64,000 bases of DNA from CADEEV01 sp032127875 (GTDB lineage: Bacteria; Acidobacteriota; Vicinamibacteria; Fen-336). Below are positions 32,721-41,276 of this stretch, piece by piece. The notes below the pieces were generated by a model that saw only the letters and a list, made by a program, of their open reading frames with translations, had not been told where the DNA came from and ran no database searches. Both the position numbers and the translations under genes were made by a program. Location: contig JAQBHI010000046.1 of NCBI GenBank assembly GCA_032127875.1, positions 1 through 64,000 on the forward strand, read 5' to 3'. Each line of letters opens with the position of its first letter. The stretch's first letter is position 1.

Positions 32721-34835
32721 ATGGAGATCAGCACGCTTCACGTCGCCGACATCGAGTTGCCAGCCGAGATGGAGCGTTTGCGAGATCTGGCCTATGACCT
32801 GTGGTGGAGCTGGAATCCGCAGGCCACGCGGCTGTTCGCCTGGATCGATCCCGACCACTGGCGCCGCTATCACAACCCGATCGAGCTGCTCATCAACGTC
32901 GAGCCGCACCAATGGGTTCGCCTCACGGCAGACCCGGAGTTCCGCCGCACCTACGAAGCGGTGATCCAGGCCCTCGACAGCTACCGTGCGCGCAAGCGCT
33001 GGTGCCACGAGCGCGCCACGGCGATGGCTGGGCCAGTCGCCTATTTCTCGATGGAGTTCGGGATCCACGAGTCGCTCGGCGTCTACTCGGGCGGCCTCGG
33101 CGTTCTCGCAGGCGATCACTGCAAGGCCGCCAGCGATCTTGGCGTGCCGCTGGTGGGCGTCGGCCTGCTCTACAAGTGGGGCTACTTCCGACAGACGGTC
33201 GATGCCGACGGTTTCCAGCAGCACATCTATCCCGACTACGACTTCGCGCGCCTGCCGGTGCTGCCCGTCGAGGCGGCGGGTGGGGGTCCGCTCACGGTGC
33301 CGATCGAGCTTCCCGGGCGCGTCGTTCACGCGGCCGTGTGGAAGGCGCAGGTCGGCAACGTCCCGGTGTTGATGCTCGACACCGACATCCCGCTCAACGA
33401 CCCCGCCGACCGGCCGATCACCGGCGTGCTCTACGTGCGTGGCCGCGAGATGCGGCTGTGCCAGGAAATGGTGCTCGGCATCGGCGGCGTGCGCGCCGTG
33501 CGCGCCCTCGGCATCCACCCGGCGGTTTGGCACATGAACGAAGGTCACGTGGCGTTCCTGGGCCTGGAGCGGGCTCGGGAAAAGGTGCTGCGCGGGGACG
33601 GCCTCGAGGAGGCTCTCACGGCGGTGGCGCGCAACTGCGTCTTCACGACCCACACGCCCGTGCCGGCTGGCAATGAGACGTTCGACCGCGAACTCGTGCG
33701 TCACCACCTCGAACCCTGGGTGCGCGACGTGGGCTGCACGCTCGACGAGGTGTTGGCGCTGGGCAGCGAGAACGGCAGCTTCAACCTGACGGTGCTGGCG
33801 ATTCGACTGTCCTCCAGCACGAACGGCGTGAGCAAGCTGCACGGTGAGGTCTCCTCGGCCATGTGGCGACACCTGTGGCCCGGGAATCCGGAGAGTCCGG
33901 TGAGCGCCATCACGAACGGCGTTCACACCCAGAGCTGGATCGGGCCGGAGCTGCGGGCCCTCTATGGCCGCCACGTGGACCCGGCTTGGGAGGACCACCT
34001 CCTGGAGCCAGCCATCTGGTCGCGCATCCAGACGGCCCCGGACGCCGCGCTGTGGACCGCTCATCGCTCACAGAAGGAGCGTCTGATTCGCTACGTGCGG
34101 CAACGGGTTCGGATCCAGGGCGCCCGCCACGGCCTCGGGCCCGACGACCTGCGCACGGTGGAAGGCCTGCTCGACCCCGACGCGCTCACCATCGGTTTCG
34201 CGCGGCGCTTCGCGACGTACAAGCGCGCGGTGCTCGTGCTCTCCAACATGGACAGGCTGCGCAAGCTGCTGACCGACGCCGAGCGCCCCGTGCAGTTGGT
34301 GTTCGCAGGCAAGGCCCACCCTGCCGACCGCGCCGGCCAGGCCCTGATCCGCCGCCTGGTGATGCTCACGCAGGGCGAGTTCCGCGGCCGCATCGTCTAC
34401 CTCGAGGATTACGACATCGAGATGGGCCGGATGCTGGTGCAGGGCTGCGACGTCTGGCTCAACACGCCGCGCCGGCCACAGGAGGCGTGCGGCACTTCCG
34501 GGCAGAAGGCTCCGGTCAACGGCGGCATCAACCTTTCGATCCCGGACGGCTGGTGGGTCGAAGCTTACCGCGGCGACAACGGCTGGTCGATCGGTGATGG
34601 GGCGCTCTCGGCCGACGTGGAGGCGCAGGACCACGCCGACGCCGAGGCGCTCTACGCGTTGCTCGAAGGCGAAGTGATTCCGCGTTTCTTCGAGCGCGGC
34701 GACAACGGCCTGCCGTCGAAATGGATCGCCACGATGAAGGCGTCCATCGCCTCGGTGCTGCCAGCCTTCAGCGCCCACCGCATGGTCCGCGACTACGTCG
34801 AGACCGTCTACCTGCCGGCGGCGCAGCGTCACTAG
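32721..34835 (+). CDS. glgP: Alpha-glucan (glycogen/maltodextrin) phosphorylase
   Basis: A 704-residue phosphorylase of the shorter bacterial/archaeal type with the N-terminal DUF3417 segment (LAYDLWWSWNPQATRLF). Conserved stretches are YFSMEFGIHESLGVYSGGLG, VWHMNEGHVAFLGLER, TTHTPVPAGNETFD and GFARRFATYKRA. EACGTSGQKAPVNGG carries the pyridoxal-phosphate Lys596. It releases glucose-1-phosphate from storage glucans. Start ATG 32721. A hairpin-repeat copy begins immediately after the stop. Confidence 0.95.
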   Translation: MEISTLHVADIELPAEMERLRDLAYDLWWSWNPQATRLFAWIDPDHWRRYHNPIELLINVEPHQWVRLTADPEFRRTYEAVIQALDSYRARKRWCHERATAMAGPVAYFSMEFGIHESLGVYSGGLGVLAGDHCKAASDLGVPLVGVGLLYKWGYFRQTVDADGFQQHIYPDYDFARLPVLPVEAAGGGPLTVPIELPGRVVHAAVWKAQVGNVPVLMLDTDIPLNDPADRPITGVLYVRGREMRLCQEMVLGIGGVRAVRALGIHPAVWHMNEGHVAFLGLERAREKVLRGDGLEEALTAVARNCVFTTHTPVPAGNETFDRELVRHHLEPWVRDVGCTLDEVLALGSENGSFNLTVLAIRLSSSTNGVSKLHGEVSSAMWRHLWPGNPESPVSAITNGVHTQSWIGPELRALYGRHVDPAWEDHLLEPAIWSRIQTAPDAALWTAHRSQKERLIRYVRQRVRIQGARHGLGPDDLRTVEGLLDPDALTIGFARRFATYKRAVLVLSNMDRLRKLLTDAERPVQLVFAGKAHPADRAGQALIRRLVMLTQGEFRGRIVYLEDYDIEMGRMLVQGCDVWLNTPRRPQEACGTSGQKAPVNGGINLSIPDGWWVEAYRGDNGWSIGDGALSADVEAQDHADAEALYALLEGEVIPRFFERGDNGLPSKWIATMKASIASVLPAFSAHRMVRDYVETVYLPAAQRH

Positions 34836-34930
34836 TTCGGGGCGGTACGGGGAACCCATGCACCCCCGCGCCCTTCGGGCTTGCCCCCAGTCGCTCCGCG
34901 GCCGAGTAAATCGGGCGCCGCGCTGCTGCG
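34836..34930 (+). repeat. Dispersed triple-hairpin element, copy 3
   Basis: The copy begins one base after the glgP stop codon. Its hairpins read GCCC/TTC/GGGC and CCGA/GTAAA/TCGG; the C and G runs are shorter than in other copies, indicating divergence. Same orientation as glgP. Confidence 0.7.
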
Positions 34931-34990
34931 CGGCCCTGGGCCGACGGGACCATGCACCGCCCGCGCGCGCCGCGCACTAAGCTATTGCGG

Positions 34991-35731
34991 ATGGCTGTGC
35001 CTGAGCCGTGGGACTGTCCGATCTGCCTGCGGCGGGTGCCGGCCAAGGTGGCCGAGTGCTACTGCGGCGAGAAGCGCGCCGCTGGGGCAGGGAGCAAGGC
35101 GGGGTCGGGCGAGGGAGTGAGCGCGCTCGGCATCGGTATGGCCGTGCTGCTGCTCGCGGGTGGTGCCGCCGCCTACCTTCGGCAGAGGGCGAGCGTGCCG
35201 CCGCCCTTGCCGGAGGCCGCCACCACGACCCCACGGCCTGCCCCGTCTGGAGGCTCCGCAGCGGCGCCCAGCGTCTCGACGGTTCCCGCCGCGTGGAAGG
35301 CGCTCGCCATCGAAGCGACGCCGAGTCCGTCCGCTCCGGCCCCCGTCGTGACGCAGCCGGGCGCTGTGCCTGGGTCACCCACGCCGACGCCGTCAGATTC
35401 GATCGATGCGCAGCGCGAGAAGGGCCTCGCGGCCTTCGAGGCGACGCTCACGAGCCTGGATGCGCGGGCCGCCGAATTCCGCGAGAAGCTGCGCCGCTAC
35501 GACGACCAGTGCGCGAGCGCCAGCACGCATGTCGTCGGTTGCGACTCGTTCCGTTCTGAGATCGCTTCACTCGCCCGCGAGATTGCCTCCGGAGTCGAAA
35601 ACGCGGAGGAACAGGCGCGTCGCTCGTGGGTCGATCCGGGTCGCCAGCGCGAGAGTCGCGAACGCCACGGCCTCGACGACGACGCGATTCGCGATTTGCT
35701 GAAGTCCGCCTCGGAAGCGCAGAAGCGCTAG
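34991..35731 (+). CDS. Membrane protein with N-terminal Cys-rich knuckle and C-terminal helical domain, hypothetical
   Basis: A 246-residue protein. Residues 8-27 form a zinc-ribbon-like cluster (CPIC...ECYCG). A single transmembrane helix lies near 45-62 (ALGIGMAVLLLAGGAAAYL), then a Pro/Ala/Ser linker of about 70 residues, and a charged helical C-terminal domain with two further Cys (DDQCASASTHVVGCDSF). A cytoplasmic zinc knuckle and an extracytoplasmic helical domain are inferred. ATG 34991 is preferred over upstream alternatives because the Cys motif lies at the usual N-terminal position. The gene converges on the zinc-ribbon gene downstream. No named family was recognised. Confidence 0.7.
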   Translation: MAVPEPWDCPICLRRVPAKVAECYCGEKRAAGAGSKAGSGEGVSALGIGMAVLLLAGGAAAYLRQRASVPPPLPEAATTTPRPAPSGGSAAAPSVSTVPAAWKALAIEATPSPSAPAPVVTQPGAVPGSPTPTPSDSIDAQREKGLAAFEATLTSLDARAAEFREKLRRYDDQCASASTHVVGCDSFRSEIASLAREIASGVENAEEQARRSWVDPGRQRESRERHGLDDDAIRDLLKSASEAQKR

Positions 35732-35737
35732 GATTGG

Positions 35738-36403
35738 CTAGCTGGCGGCGGCCTCGTAGCGCCGTTTGGCGTCGAGGAAGACCTGCAGCAGGCGTTGGCG
35801 CTCGGCGCTGACGCCGCGGATGGCGGCGTCGGCAGAGCCGGTGTCACGCGCGTTCAGCACCAGGTCGGCGAGGCATGCCCAGGCCTGGGTGCCGTCAGCG
35901 GTCTTGAACTCGTCGCCCACCAGGATCACGAACACCCGCCGCCGTGCTTCGGGGTTGAGGCGGTTCAGGCGCTGGTAGAGGCTTTCGCCCTTCGCGACCG
36001 AGCCCGCGACGCGATTGGTCACGACCAGGTCGTAGACGCCCTGCTCGATCATGCGTGCGCCTTCGGCGGGGTCGTCGAGCGTTTCGACCTGCTGGCCCTG
36101 GCGCGTGAGGGTCAGCGTGATGGCCGCCGCCTGGGTCTTGTCCGCGAGCGAAACCAGGGCCCTGCCGCCAGCCGCGCCGCCCTCGCTTGCCGACATCTCG
36201 CGGCGGATCTGGGCCATCATCTGCGCCCGCAACTCGTCCTCGGCTGAGGCCGACTGCGCAGAAGCGGGGGCCACTTCGCCGCCCTTTCCGGGAAACTTGA
36301 CGAGCGTAGCGCACTTCGGGCACTTCACCTGGAAGGCGCGGTCGGGGACCTTGGCGTCGTCGATCGCGATCTTGTTACCGCACTGCGAACAATTGCCCTG
36401 CAC
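35738..36403 (-). CDS. MJ0042-type zinc-ribbon protein with receiver-like domain
   Basis: A 221-residue protein. The N-terminal zinc ribbon is CSQCGNKIAIDDAKVP with a second KCPKC pair, as in MJ0042 zinc fingers. A helical linker follows. Residues about 85-215 look like a degenerate CheY-type fold (AAAITLTLTRQGQQVETLDDP, YDLVVTN, RRRVFVILVGDEFKTAD), in which the phospho-acceptor is not obvious. The GTG start at 36403 has GAGAGG upstream, within the end of pilT, and is 4 nt after the pilT stop, so it is coupled to that gene. A role in twitching motility signalling is suggested only by this linkage. Confidence 0.75.
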   Translation of the reverse strand: MQGNCSQCGNKIAIDDAKVPDRAFQVKCPKCATLVKFPGKGGEVAPASAQSASAEDELRAQMMAQIRREMSASEGGAAGGRALVSLADKTQAAAITLTLTRQGQQVETLDDPAEGARMIEQGVYDLVVTNRVAGSVAKGESLYQRLNRLNPEARRRVFVILVGDEFKTADGTQAWACLADLVLNARDTGSADAAIRGVSAERQRLLQVFLDAKRRYEAAAS

Positions 36404-36407
36404 GCGC

Positions 36408-37595
36408 TTACCTCTCGATCAGGTCGTCCATGTCGGACTTGGGCTGAGCCTTCCTGGCGGGCGCTTCCTCTTTGGCCTTGATCGAAGGCCCGGCGTCGGC
36501 GCCGCTCTGCGTCTCCAGCTTGAGCTGGAGGTTGGTCCGGTTGGTCGCGTAGGAAAGCGCCACGTCCTTGTCGATGACGCCGGCGCCGATCAGTCGCTCC
36601 AGCTCCCAGTCGAAGCTCTGCATGCCTTCCAGAACGCCGTCCTCCATCGCATCCAGCAGGCTCTTGCCCTCGCGCTCGCCCTCCTGGACGTATTCCTTGG
36701 TGCGCGATGTGGAGCGCAGCACCTCGCACACTGCGACGCGCCCACCACCCAGCTTCGGGACCAGGCGCTGCGAGACGATCCACTTGAACGACTGCGAGAA
36801 GCGAGTGCGGACCTGGCGCTCCTCGTTCTTCGGGAACACGCCCACGATGCGGTCGATGGTCTTGGCAGCGTCGATCGTGTGCAGCGTCGAGAGCACCAGG
36901 TGGCCGGTCTCCGAGGCTTCGAGCGCGATCGAGATCGTCTCCACGTCGCGCATCTCACCGACCAGGATCACCTTCGGCGCCTGGCGCAGCGCGGCACGCA
37001 GCGCCAGCGCGAAGGTCTGCGTGTCGGCGCCCACCTCGCGCTGATTGAGGGTGGCCAGCTGGTGCGGATGCAGGTATTCGATGGGGTCTTCGATGGTGAT
37101 GATGTGAATGGCCTTTTCGCGGTTGATCTTGTTGATGATTGCCGCCAGGCTGGTCGACTTGCCGGAACCGGTCGGCCCGGTCACCAGCACGATGCCATTG
37201 CGCTCGTTGCCGACATCGTTGAGCGCCGTGGGCAGCCCCAGCTCCTCAACGGTGGGGATCTTGTTCGGGATCACGCGCAGCACGATCGAGTAACTGCCAC
37301 GCTGGGCGAAGACGTTGACGCGGAAACGGGTGCGCCGCGCCAGGCTATAGGAGAGGTCTACCGACCCCGTCTTCACCAGCTTCTCGGCCAGGTCGCGCTT
37401 GTTCGCGAGCAGCCGCATCGCGATCAGCTCGGTCTGGTACGGCAGCAGCCGCTCGATGCCTGCGTAGGGAACGGAGCGCAGGGCGCCATCGACCTCGACC
37501 TGGGGCGGGCGCCCGACCGAAAGATTCAGGTCCGAAATGCCCGGCGCGGCATCCAGCATCGTCTCGAGCAGGGGATCGAGATCGAAGTAGGGCAT
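36408..37595 (-). CDS. pilT: PilT/PilU-like type IV pilus retraction ATPase
   Basis: A 395-residue secretion ATPase. Its motifs are Walker A GPTGSGKST, Asp box TIEDPIEYLHPH, Walker B KVILVGEMRDVETI and the His box LVLSTLHTIDAAKTIDRI. PilT-type N-terminal features (SDLNLSVGRPPQVEVDG) are present. The C-terminal tail of about 40 residues (from LQLKLETQSG) is Lys/Ala-rich and longer than in classical PilT. GGAGG is 9 nt upstream of ATG 37595. It powers pilus retraction at the inner membrane. Other pil genes are not in the window. It is divergent from the PPK2 pair. Confidence 0.92.
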   Translation of the reverse strand: MPYFDLDPLLETMLDAAPGISDLNLSVGRPPQVEVDGALRSVPYAGIERLLPYQTELIAMRLLANKRDLAEKLVKTGSVDLSYSLARRTRFRVNVFAQRGSYSIVLRVIPNKIPTVEELGLPTALNDVGNERNGIVLVTGPTGSGKSTSLAAIINKINREKAIHIITIEDPIEYLHPHQLATLNQREVGADTQTFALALRAALRQAPKVILVGEMRDVETISIALEASETGHLVLSTLHTIDAAKTIDRIVGVFPKNEERQVRTRFSQSFKWIVSQRLVPKLGGGRVAVCEVLRSTSRTKEYVQEGEREGKSLLDAMEDGVLEGMQSFDWELERLIGAGVIDKDVALSYATNRTNLQLKLETQSGADAGPSIKAKEEAPARKAQPKSDMDDLIER

Positions 37596-37675
37596 TGGCA
37601 AGGACCTCCGAGGATCGGGATGATACCCCAAACCGGCATGCTATGCTTCGCGCGATTTCTTCGCCGGAAGGCCCC

Positions 37676-38527
37676 ATGCTCGAGACCGCGGACCTCTCGC
37701 GGAGCGTTTCCCGCGAGCGCTATCGGCGCGAGTTTCCGCCGCTCCAGGAGCGGCTGCGGCAGCTCCAATACGCACTCAAGGATGCCGAGATCCCGACACT
37801 CGTGGTGTTCGAGGGCTGGGATGCGGCGGGCAAGAGCAGCGTGATCCAGCGGCTCACCGAGAAGCTGGACCCGCGCGCCTTCCGGCACTCGCCCGGCTCC
37901 CCACCCTCCGAGCTCGAGCGGCGCTATCATTTCCTCTGGCGCTATCAGATGCAGCTGCCCGAAGACGGCCAGATGGCCTTCTTCGACCACTCCTGGTTCA
38001 GCCGCGTGCTCGTCGAACGCGTCGAGAAACTCACGCCCAAGAGGCAGTGGAGGCTCGCCTTCGCCCAGATCAACGAGTTCGAACGCTGGCTCGCCGCCGA
38101 CGGGCAGTTGCTCGTGAAGTTCTTCCTGCACATCTCGAAGTCGGAACAAAAAAAGCGGCTCAAGAGGATGGAGAAGGACGAGGTCGAGCACTGGAAAGTG
38201 CAGAAGGAGGACTGGCGGCGCAACCGCCACTACGACGAGTGGCGAGAGGCGATCGAGGAGATGCTCGCCAAGACACACTCGCCGCACGCGCCCTGGAGCG
38301 TGGTCGCGGCCGCCGATTTCCGCTGGCTTCGCCTTCAGGTCTTCGGAACCCTGGTCGCGCGCATGGAGGAAGCGCTGCGCCGGCGTCAATCCGCGCCGGC
38401 CGACGTGAGCCGCTCGCTGCTGGCACGAGCGGCGACGCGCGCCGCGCGGGAGAAGCGCGCGGCGGAAGAGCGCGAGCTCGTCGAGGCCACGGCCCGTGAC
38501 GCCGGCTTGCCGCTGGACGAAGCCTGA
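37676..38527 (+). CDS. ppk2: Polyphosphate kinase 2 family protein (first of adjacent pair)
   Basis: A 283-residue PPK2-fold protein with Walker A FEGWDAAGKSS, an FDHSWFSRVLVERV Walker B/lid start and KEDWRRNRHYDEW. A C-terminal helical tail rich in Arg/Ala/Glu adds about 40 residues. Class II two-domain polyphosphate:AMP phosphotransferases carry an N-terminal and a C-terminal PPK2 domain in one chain. Here the two domains are separate genes sharing one base, and this one corresponds to the N-terminal half by order and by its altered lid (DHSW in place of DRSH). Whether it is catalytic or a structural partner is unknown. Start ATG 37676 (GGAAGG 4 nt upstream); ATG 37643 is possible. Confidence 0.85.
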   Translation: MLETADLSRSVSRERYRREFPPLQERLRQLQYALKDAEIPTLVVFEGWDAAGKSSVIQRLTEKLDPRAFRHSPGSPPSELERRYHFLWRYQMQLPEDGQMAFFDHSWFSRVLVERVEKLTPKRQWRLAFAQINEFERWLAADGQLLVKFFLHISKSEQKKRLKRMEKDEVEHWKVQKEDWRRNRHYDEWREAIEEMLAKTHSPHAPWSVVAAADFRWLRLQVFGTLVARMEEALRRRQSAPADVSRSLLARAATRAAREKRAAEERELVEATARDAGLPLDEA

Positions 38528-39234
38528 TGCTCGCGCAGCTCGATCTTCGCAGGAAGCTCGGCGAGAAGGCGTATCGGAAGAACGTCGGGGAACAGCAACT
38601 CAGGCTGCGGCGGCTCCACTTCCGAATGTACGAAAGCCAGCTGCCGTGCCTCGCGCTGTTCGAAGGCTGGGATGCCGCAGGCAAGGGTGGCGCGATCAAG
38701 CGCATCACCGAGACACTCGAACCACGGGGCTACACGGTGTCCTCCTTCGCCGGCCCCCGCGGCGAGGAGAAGACCCATCATTATCAATGGCGCTTCTGGC
38801 GTGCCCTGCCGCGCACGGGCCACCTCGGTATCTGGGACCGCTCCCACTACGGCCGGGTCCTGGTGGAGCGGGTCGAGGGCTTTTGCTCCGAGACCGAGTG
38901 GCGGCGGGCGTATTCCGAGATCAACGAGTTCGAGGCTCAGCAGGCCTCGCTCGGGATGGCGATCGCGAAGTTCTGGCTGCACGTCTCGAAGGAAGAGCAG
39001 CTGCGCCGCTTCAAGGCGCGCGAGCGCGACCCGTTCCGCTCCTACAAGCTGACCGAAGAGGATTGGCGCAACCGTGCCCGCTGGGGCGAATACCAAGCCG
39101 CGGTCGAGGACATGCTCGCGCACACCTCGACCCGGGACGCGCCGTGGACCGTGATCGAGGCCGACGACAAGTACTGGGCGCGGGTCAAGGTGCTGCGCAC
39201 GCTGGCCGACGCGATCGAGAAGGCGCTAAGTTAG
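38527..39234 (+). CDS. ppk2: Polyphosphate kinase 2 (polyphosphate:nucleotide phosphotransferase), second of pair
   Basis: A 235-residue PPK2 with a full set of motifs: Walker A FEGWDAAGKGG, the WDRSHYGRVLVERVEG lid/Walker B stretch, EINEFE and KLTEEDWRNRARW. The enzyme phosphorylates AMP, ADP or GDP with polyphosphate, or the reverse. Its ATG shares the A of the previous TGA (TGATG), so translation is coupled with the first PPK2. The pair probably forms a split equivalent of two-domain polyphosphate:AMP phosphotransferase (inference). Its last 50 bases overlap the 3' end of the truncated binding-protein frame on the other strand. Confidence 0.9.
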   Translation: MLAQLDLRRKLGEKAYRKNVGEQQLRLRRLHFRMYESQLPCLALFEGWDAAGKGGAIKRITETLEPRGYTVSSFAGPRGEEKTHHYQWRFWRALPRTGHLGIWDRSHYGRVLVERVEGFCSETEWRRAYSEINEFEAQQASLGMAIAKFWLHVSKEEQLRRFKARERDPFRSYKLTEEDWRNRARWGEYQAAVEDMLAHTSTRDAPWTVIEADDKYWARVKVLRTLADAIEKALS

Positions 39235-39472
39235 GGGCGGGAGGCGCGTCGCAACTCGATGCCGCGCGTCGCAGGCGGGCCAGCAGCTTGCGTACTTCGC
39301 TGTCGATCTGCTCGCTGCCGAGCGACGAGTCGAGGCGCGAGCGCGTAAGAGTGGGCAGCTTCGCGACGTCTTCCGGAAAATCGCACTCGTGAGACCGGCC
39401 CACGAGTTGCTCGCGCAGACCCAGCGCGCAGACGATCTCGGTGGCGGCCGGCAGCAGCGAGACGATTCTCAA
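39185..39472 (-). pseudogene. Truncated cobalamin-type ABC substrate-binding protein remnant
   Basis: The frame (TTG 39472, GAGGAGGG just upstream, overlapping the btuD stop by 2 nt) begins with the family N-terminus LRIVSLLPAATEIVCALGLREQLVGRSHECDFP. This matches Fe/B12-type periplasmic binding proteins, which are about 260-300 residues. Homology fades after about 65 residues (DSEVRKLLA) and the frame ends at 95, running into the 3' end of the PPK2 gene. It therefore looks like a second binding-protein gene that lost about three quarters of its length. There is no signal peptide, which is common in this cytosol-like subgroup. Confidence 0.75.
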
Positions 39473-40251
39473 GGGCCCTCCTCGAAGCTGTACAGCGGCG
39501 CGGCCGAGCCGGTCACAGTGTGTGCTCGGATTCTCACGCCGAAGGCCTGGGCGGCCGCGTCGCTGCCGAGCACCTCTGCGGGGGTGCCTTGGGCCGCGAC
39601 GCGCCCCTCGGCGATGAGCAACATGCGTTCGGCCCAACCGGCAGCCCGCGCCAGATCGTGGACGACGGCGAGCACGCTGACCCCGCAGCCGCGCACGCCA
39701 TCGAGCGCGCGGAACAGCCTGAGTTGGTGTCCGACGTCGAGATGCGAGGCGGGTTCGTCGAGCAGCAGCACGCGCGGCTCCTGGGCCAGCCCGCGCGCCA
39801 GCGCCGCGAGTTGGCGCTCGCCGGCGGAAAGCGTCGCGAGTCGCCGCCGCGCGAGGTGCGCAATCCCGGTCTGCTCGAGGGCGCGCGCGACGGCCGCGGT
39901 GTCGGCCTCGCCCAGTGGACGGAAGGCGCCGCAGTGCGGGTAGCGGCCGAGCGTCACACGATCCTCGACCGTGAGCGATCCGGGGGCCTGTTCGTCCGGG
40001 GCCACCAGCGCGACCATCCGTGCCAGAGCATCGCGTGGCCACTGCGCGAGCGGGCGGCCTTCCAGCGTCACGGAGCCGGAGTCGATCGGAAGCAGGCCAG
40101 CGAGCACACGTACCAGCGTCGACTTGCCCGCGGCGTTGGGGCCCACGATGGCGAGCGCCTCGCCGACCCGCAGCGCCAGGCTCACGTCGAGAAGCACGCC
40201 CCGGCCCGCACGTGTCGCGCAGACGCTGTGGGCGAGCAGCCGCTCGGTCAC
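39469..40251 (-). CDS. btuD: Cobalamin ABC transporter ATP-binding protein
   Basis: A 260-residue ABC ATPase of the FecE/BtuD class: Walker A GPNAAGKST, signature LSAGERQLAALARGL, Walker B VLLLDEPASHLD, and the switch His in VVHD. The GTG at 40251 overlaps the permease TGA (GTGA), setting the start; the much longer open frame to 41088 is a shadow of the permease gene. With the permease (40248-41276) and the binding protein (41273-42115) it forms a type II importer. The riboswitch at the head of the operon makes cobalamin the likely substrate. Confidence 0.92.
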   Translation of the reverse strand: MTERLLAHSVCATRAGRGVLLDVSLALRVGEALAIVGPNAAGKSTLVRVLAGLLPIDSGSVTLEGRPLAQWPRDALARMVALVAPDEQAPGSLTVEDRVTLGRYPHCGAFRPLGEADTAAVARALEQTGIAHLARRRLATLSAGERQLAALARGLAQEPRVLLLDEPASHLDVGHQLRLFRALDGVRGCGVSVLAVVHDLARAAGWAERMLLIAEGRVAAQGTPAEVLGSDAAAQAFGVRIRAHTVTGSAAPLYSFEEGP

Positions 40252-41276
40252 GAGCGGCCCTCGTGCGAGCGCAGCGCCAGCAGGAAATACGGCGCACCGA
40301 TGAAGGCGGTCAGCGAGCCGAGCGGCAGGTCGAGGCTGCTCGAGAGCGTTCGGGCCGCGAGATCGGCCAGGACGACGAGCAGGGCGCCGCCGAGAAACGA
40401 GGCCGGCAGCAAGTGTCGAGACAGCGGCCCGACGCGCGGCCTGAGGGCGTGGGGCGCCATCAGTCCGACGAACGGCACCGAGCCAGCGACGGCAGTCGCC
40501 GCTCCGGCGACCAGCGACGCGAGCGCGAACAGCACGAGCCGCGTTGCGTGAACGCGCAGGCCCAGCGAGGCGGCCTCCAGCTCGCCGAGCGAGAGCACGT
40601 CGAGCGCCCTCGAGAGCAGGAGCAGCAACGCGCAGCCCGTGAGAATGAAGCCTGCGGCCAGCTGCAGATGGCTCCAACTCCGGGCCTCGAGGCCGCCCGC
40701 TAGCCAGAACAGCACCGTCTTGACGCGAAACTCTTCGGTGGCGACGAGCAGCATCGCCATGCCGGCGCTGGCGAGGGCCGAGACCGCGAGCCCGGTGAGG
40801 ATGAGGCCATGGAGCGTGGGCCGGCCCGAGCCATGGGCGAGCGCGTAGACGAGCAGGACCGCGGCCATGGCCCCGGCGAATGCCGCCAGCGGCAAGGCGA
40901 AGAACAGGCTCGTGGCCCAACCGAGGTGGACCGCGATCACGGCGCCCAGACCCGCGCCCGCGCTTACGCCGAGCAGGCCGGCATCCGCCATCGGGTTGCG
41001 GAAGATCGCCTGGAGGCAGGCGCCGACGACCGCGAGGCCGCCACCGACGAGCGCCGCGATCAGCACCCGGGGCAGCCTTACCGACCACAGGATCGCCTCG
41101 CCGGCGGGCGAAAGCGTCCCTGCGCCGAGTGGCAGACCTGCGCGAGTGGCGATCGAGCCGAGCACGCCATGCAGAGGCAGCGAGACACTGCCGACCGCCA
41201 CCGCGGCGGCCATCGCGAGGGCGAGCGCGAGGCCGAGCCCCAGGAAGACAGCACGCCGTCGGCGAGCCTCGGTCAC
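40248..41276 (-). CDS. btuC: Cobalamin ABC transporter permease (FecCD/BtuC family)
   Basis: A 342-residue permease with about 10 TM helices. FecCD signatures are VRLPRVLIAALVGGGLAVVG, QAIFRNPMADAGLLGVSAGA and GSVPFVGLMAPHALRPRVGP. The GTG start at 41276 overlaps the binding-protein stop by GTGA. The domain is complete. It forms the membrane channel for cobalamin uptake with the ATPase encoded downstream. Confidence 0.93.
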   Translation of the reverse strand: MTEARRRRAVFLGLGLALALAMAAAVAVGSVSLPLHGVLGSIATRAGLPLGAGTLSPAGEAILWSVRLPRVLIAALVGGGLAVVGACLQAIFRNPMADAGLLGVSAGAGLGAVIAVHLGWATSLFFALPLAAFAGAMAAVLLVYALAHGSGRPTLHGLILTGLAVSALASAGMAMLLVATEEFRVKTVLFWLAGGLEARSWSHLQLAAGFILTGCALLLLLSRALDVLSLGELEAASLGLRVHATRLVLFALASLVAGAATAVAGSVPFVGLMAPHALRPRVGPLSRHLLPASFLGGALLVVLADLAARTLSSSLDLPLGSLTAFIGAPYFLLALRSHEGRS

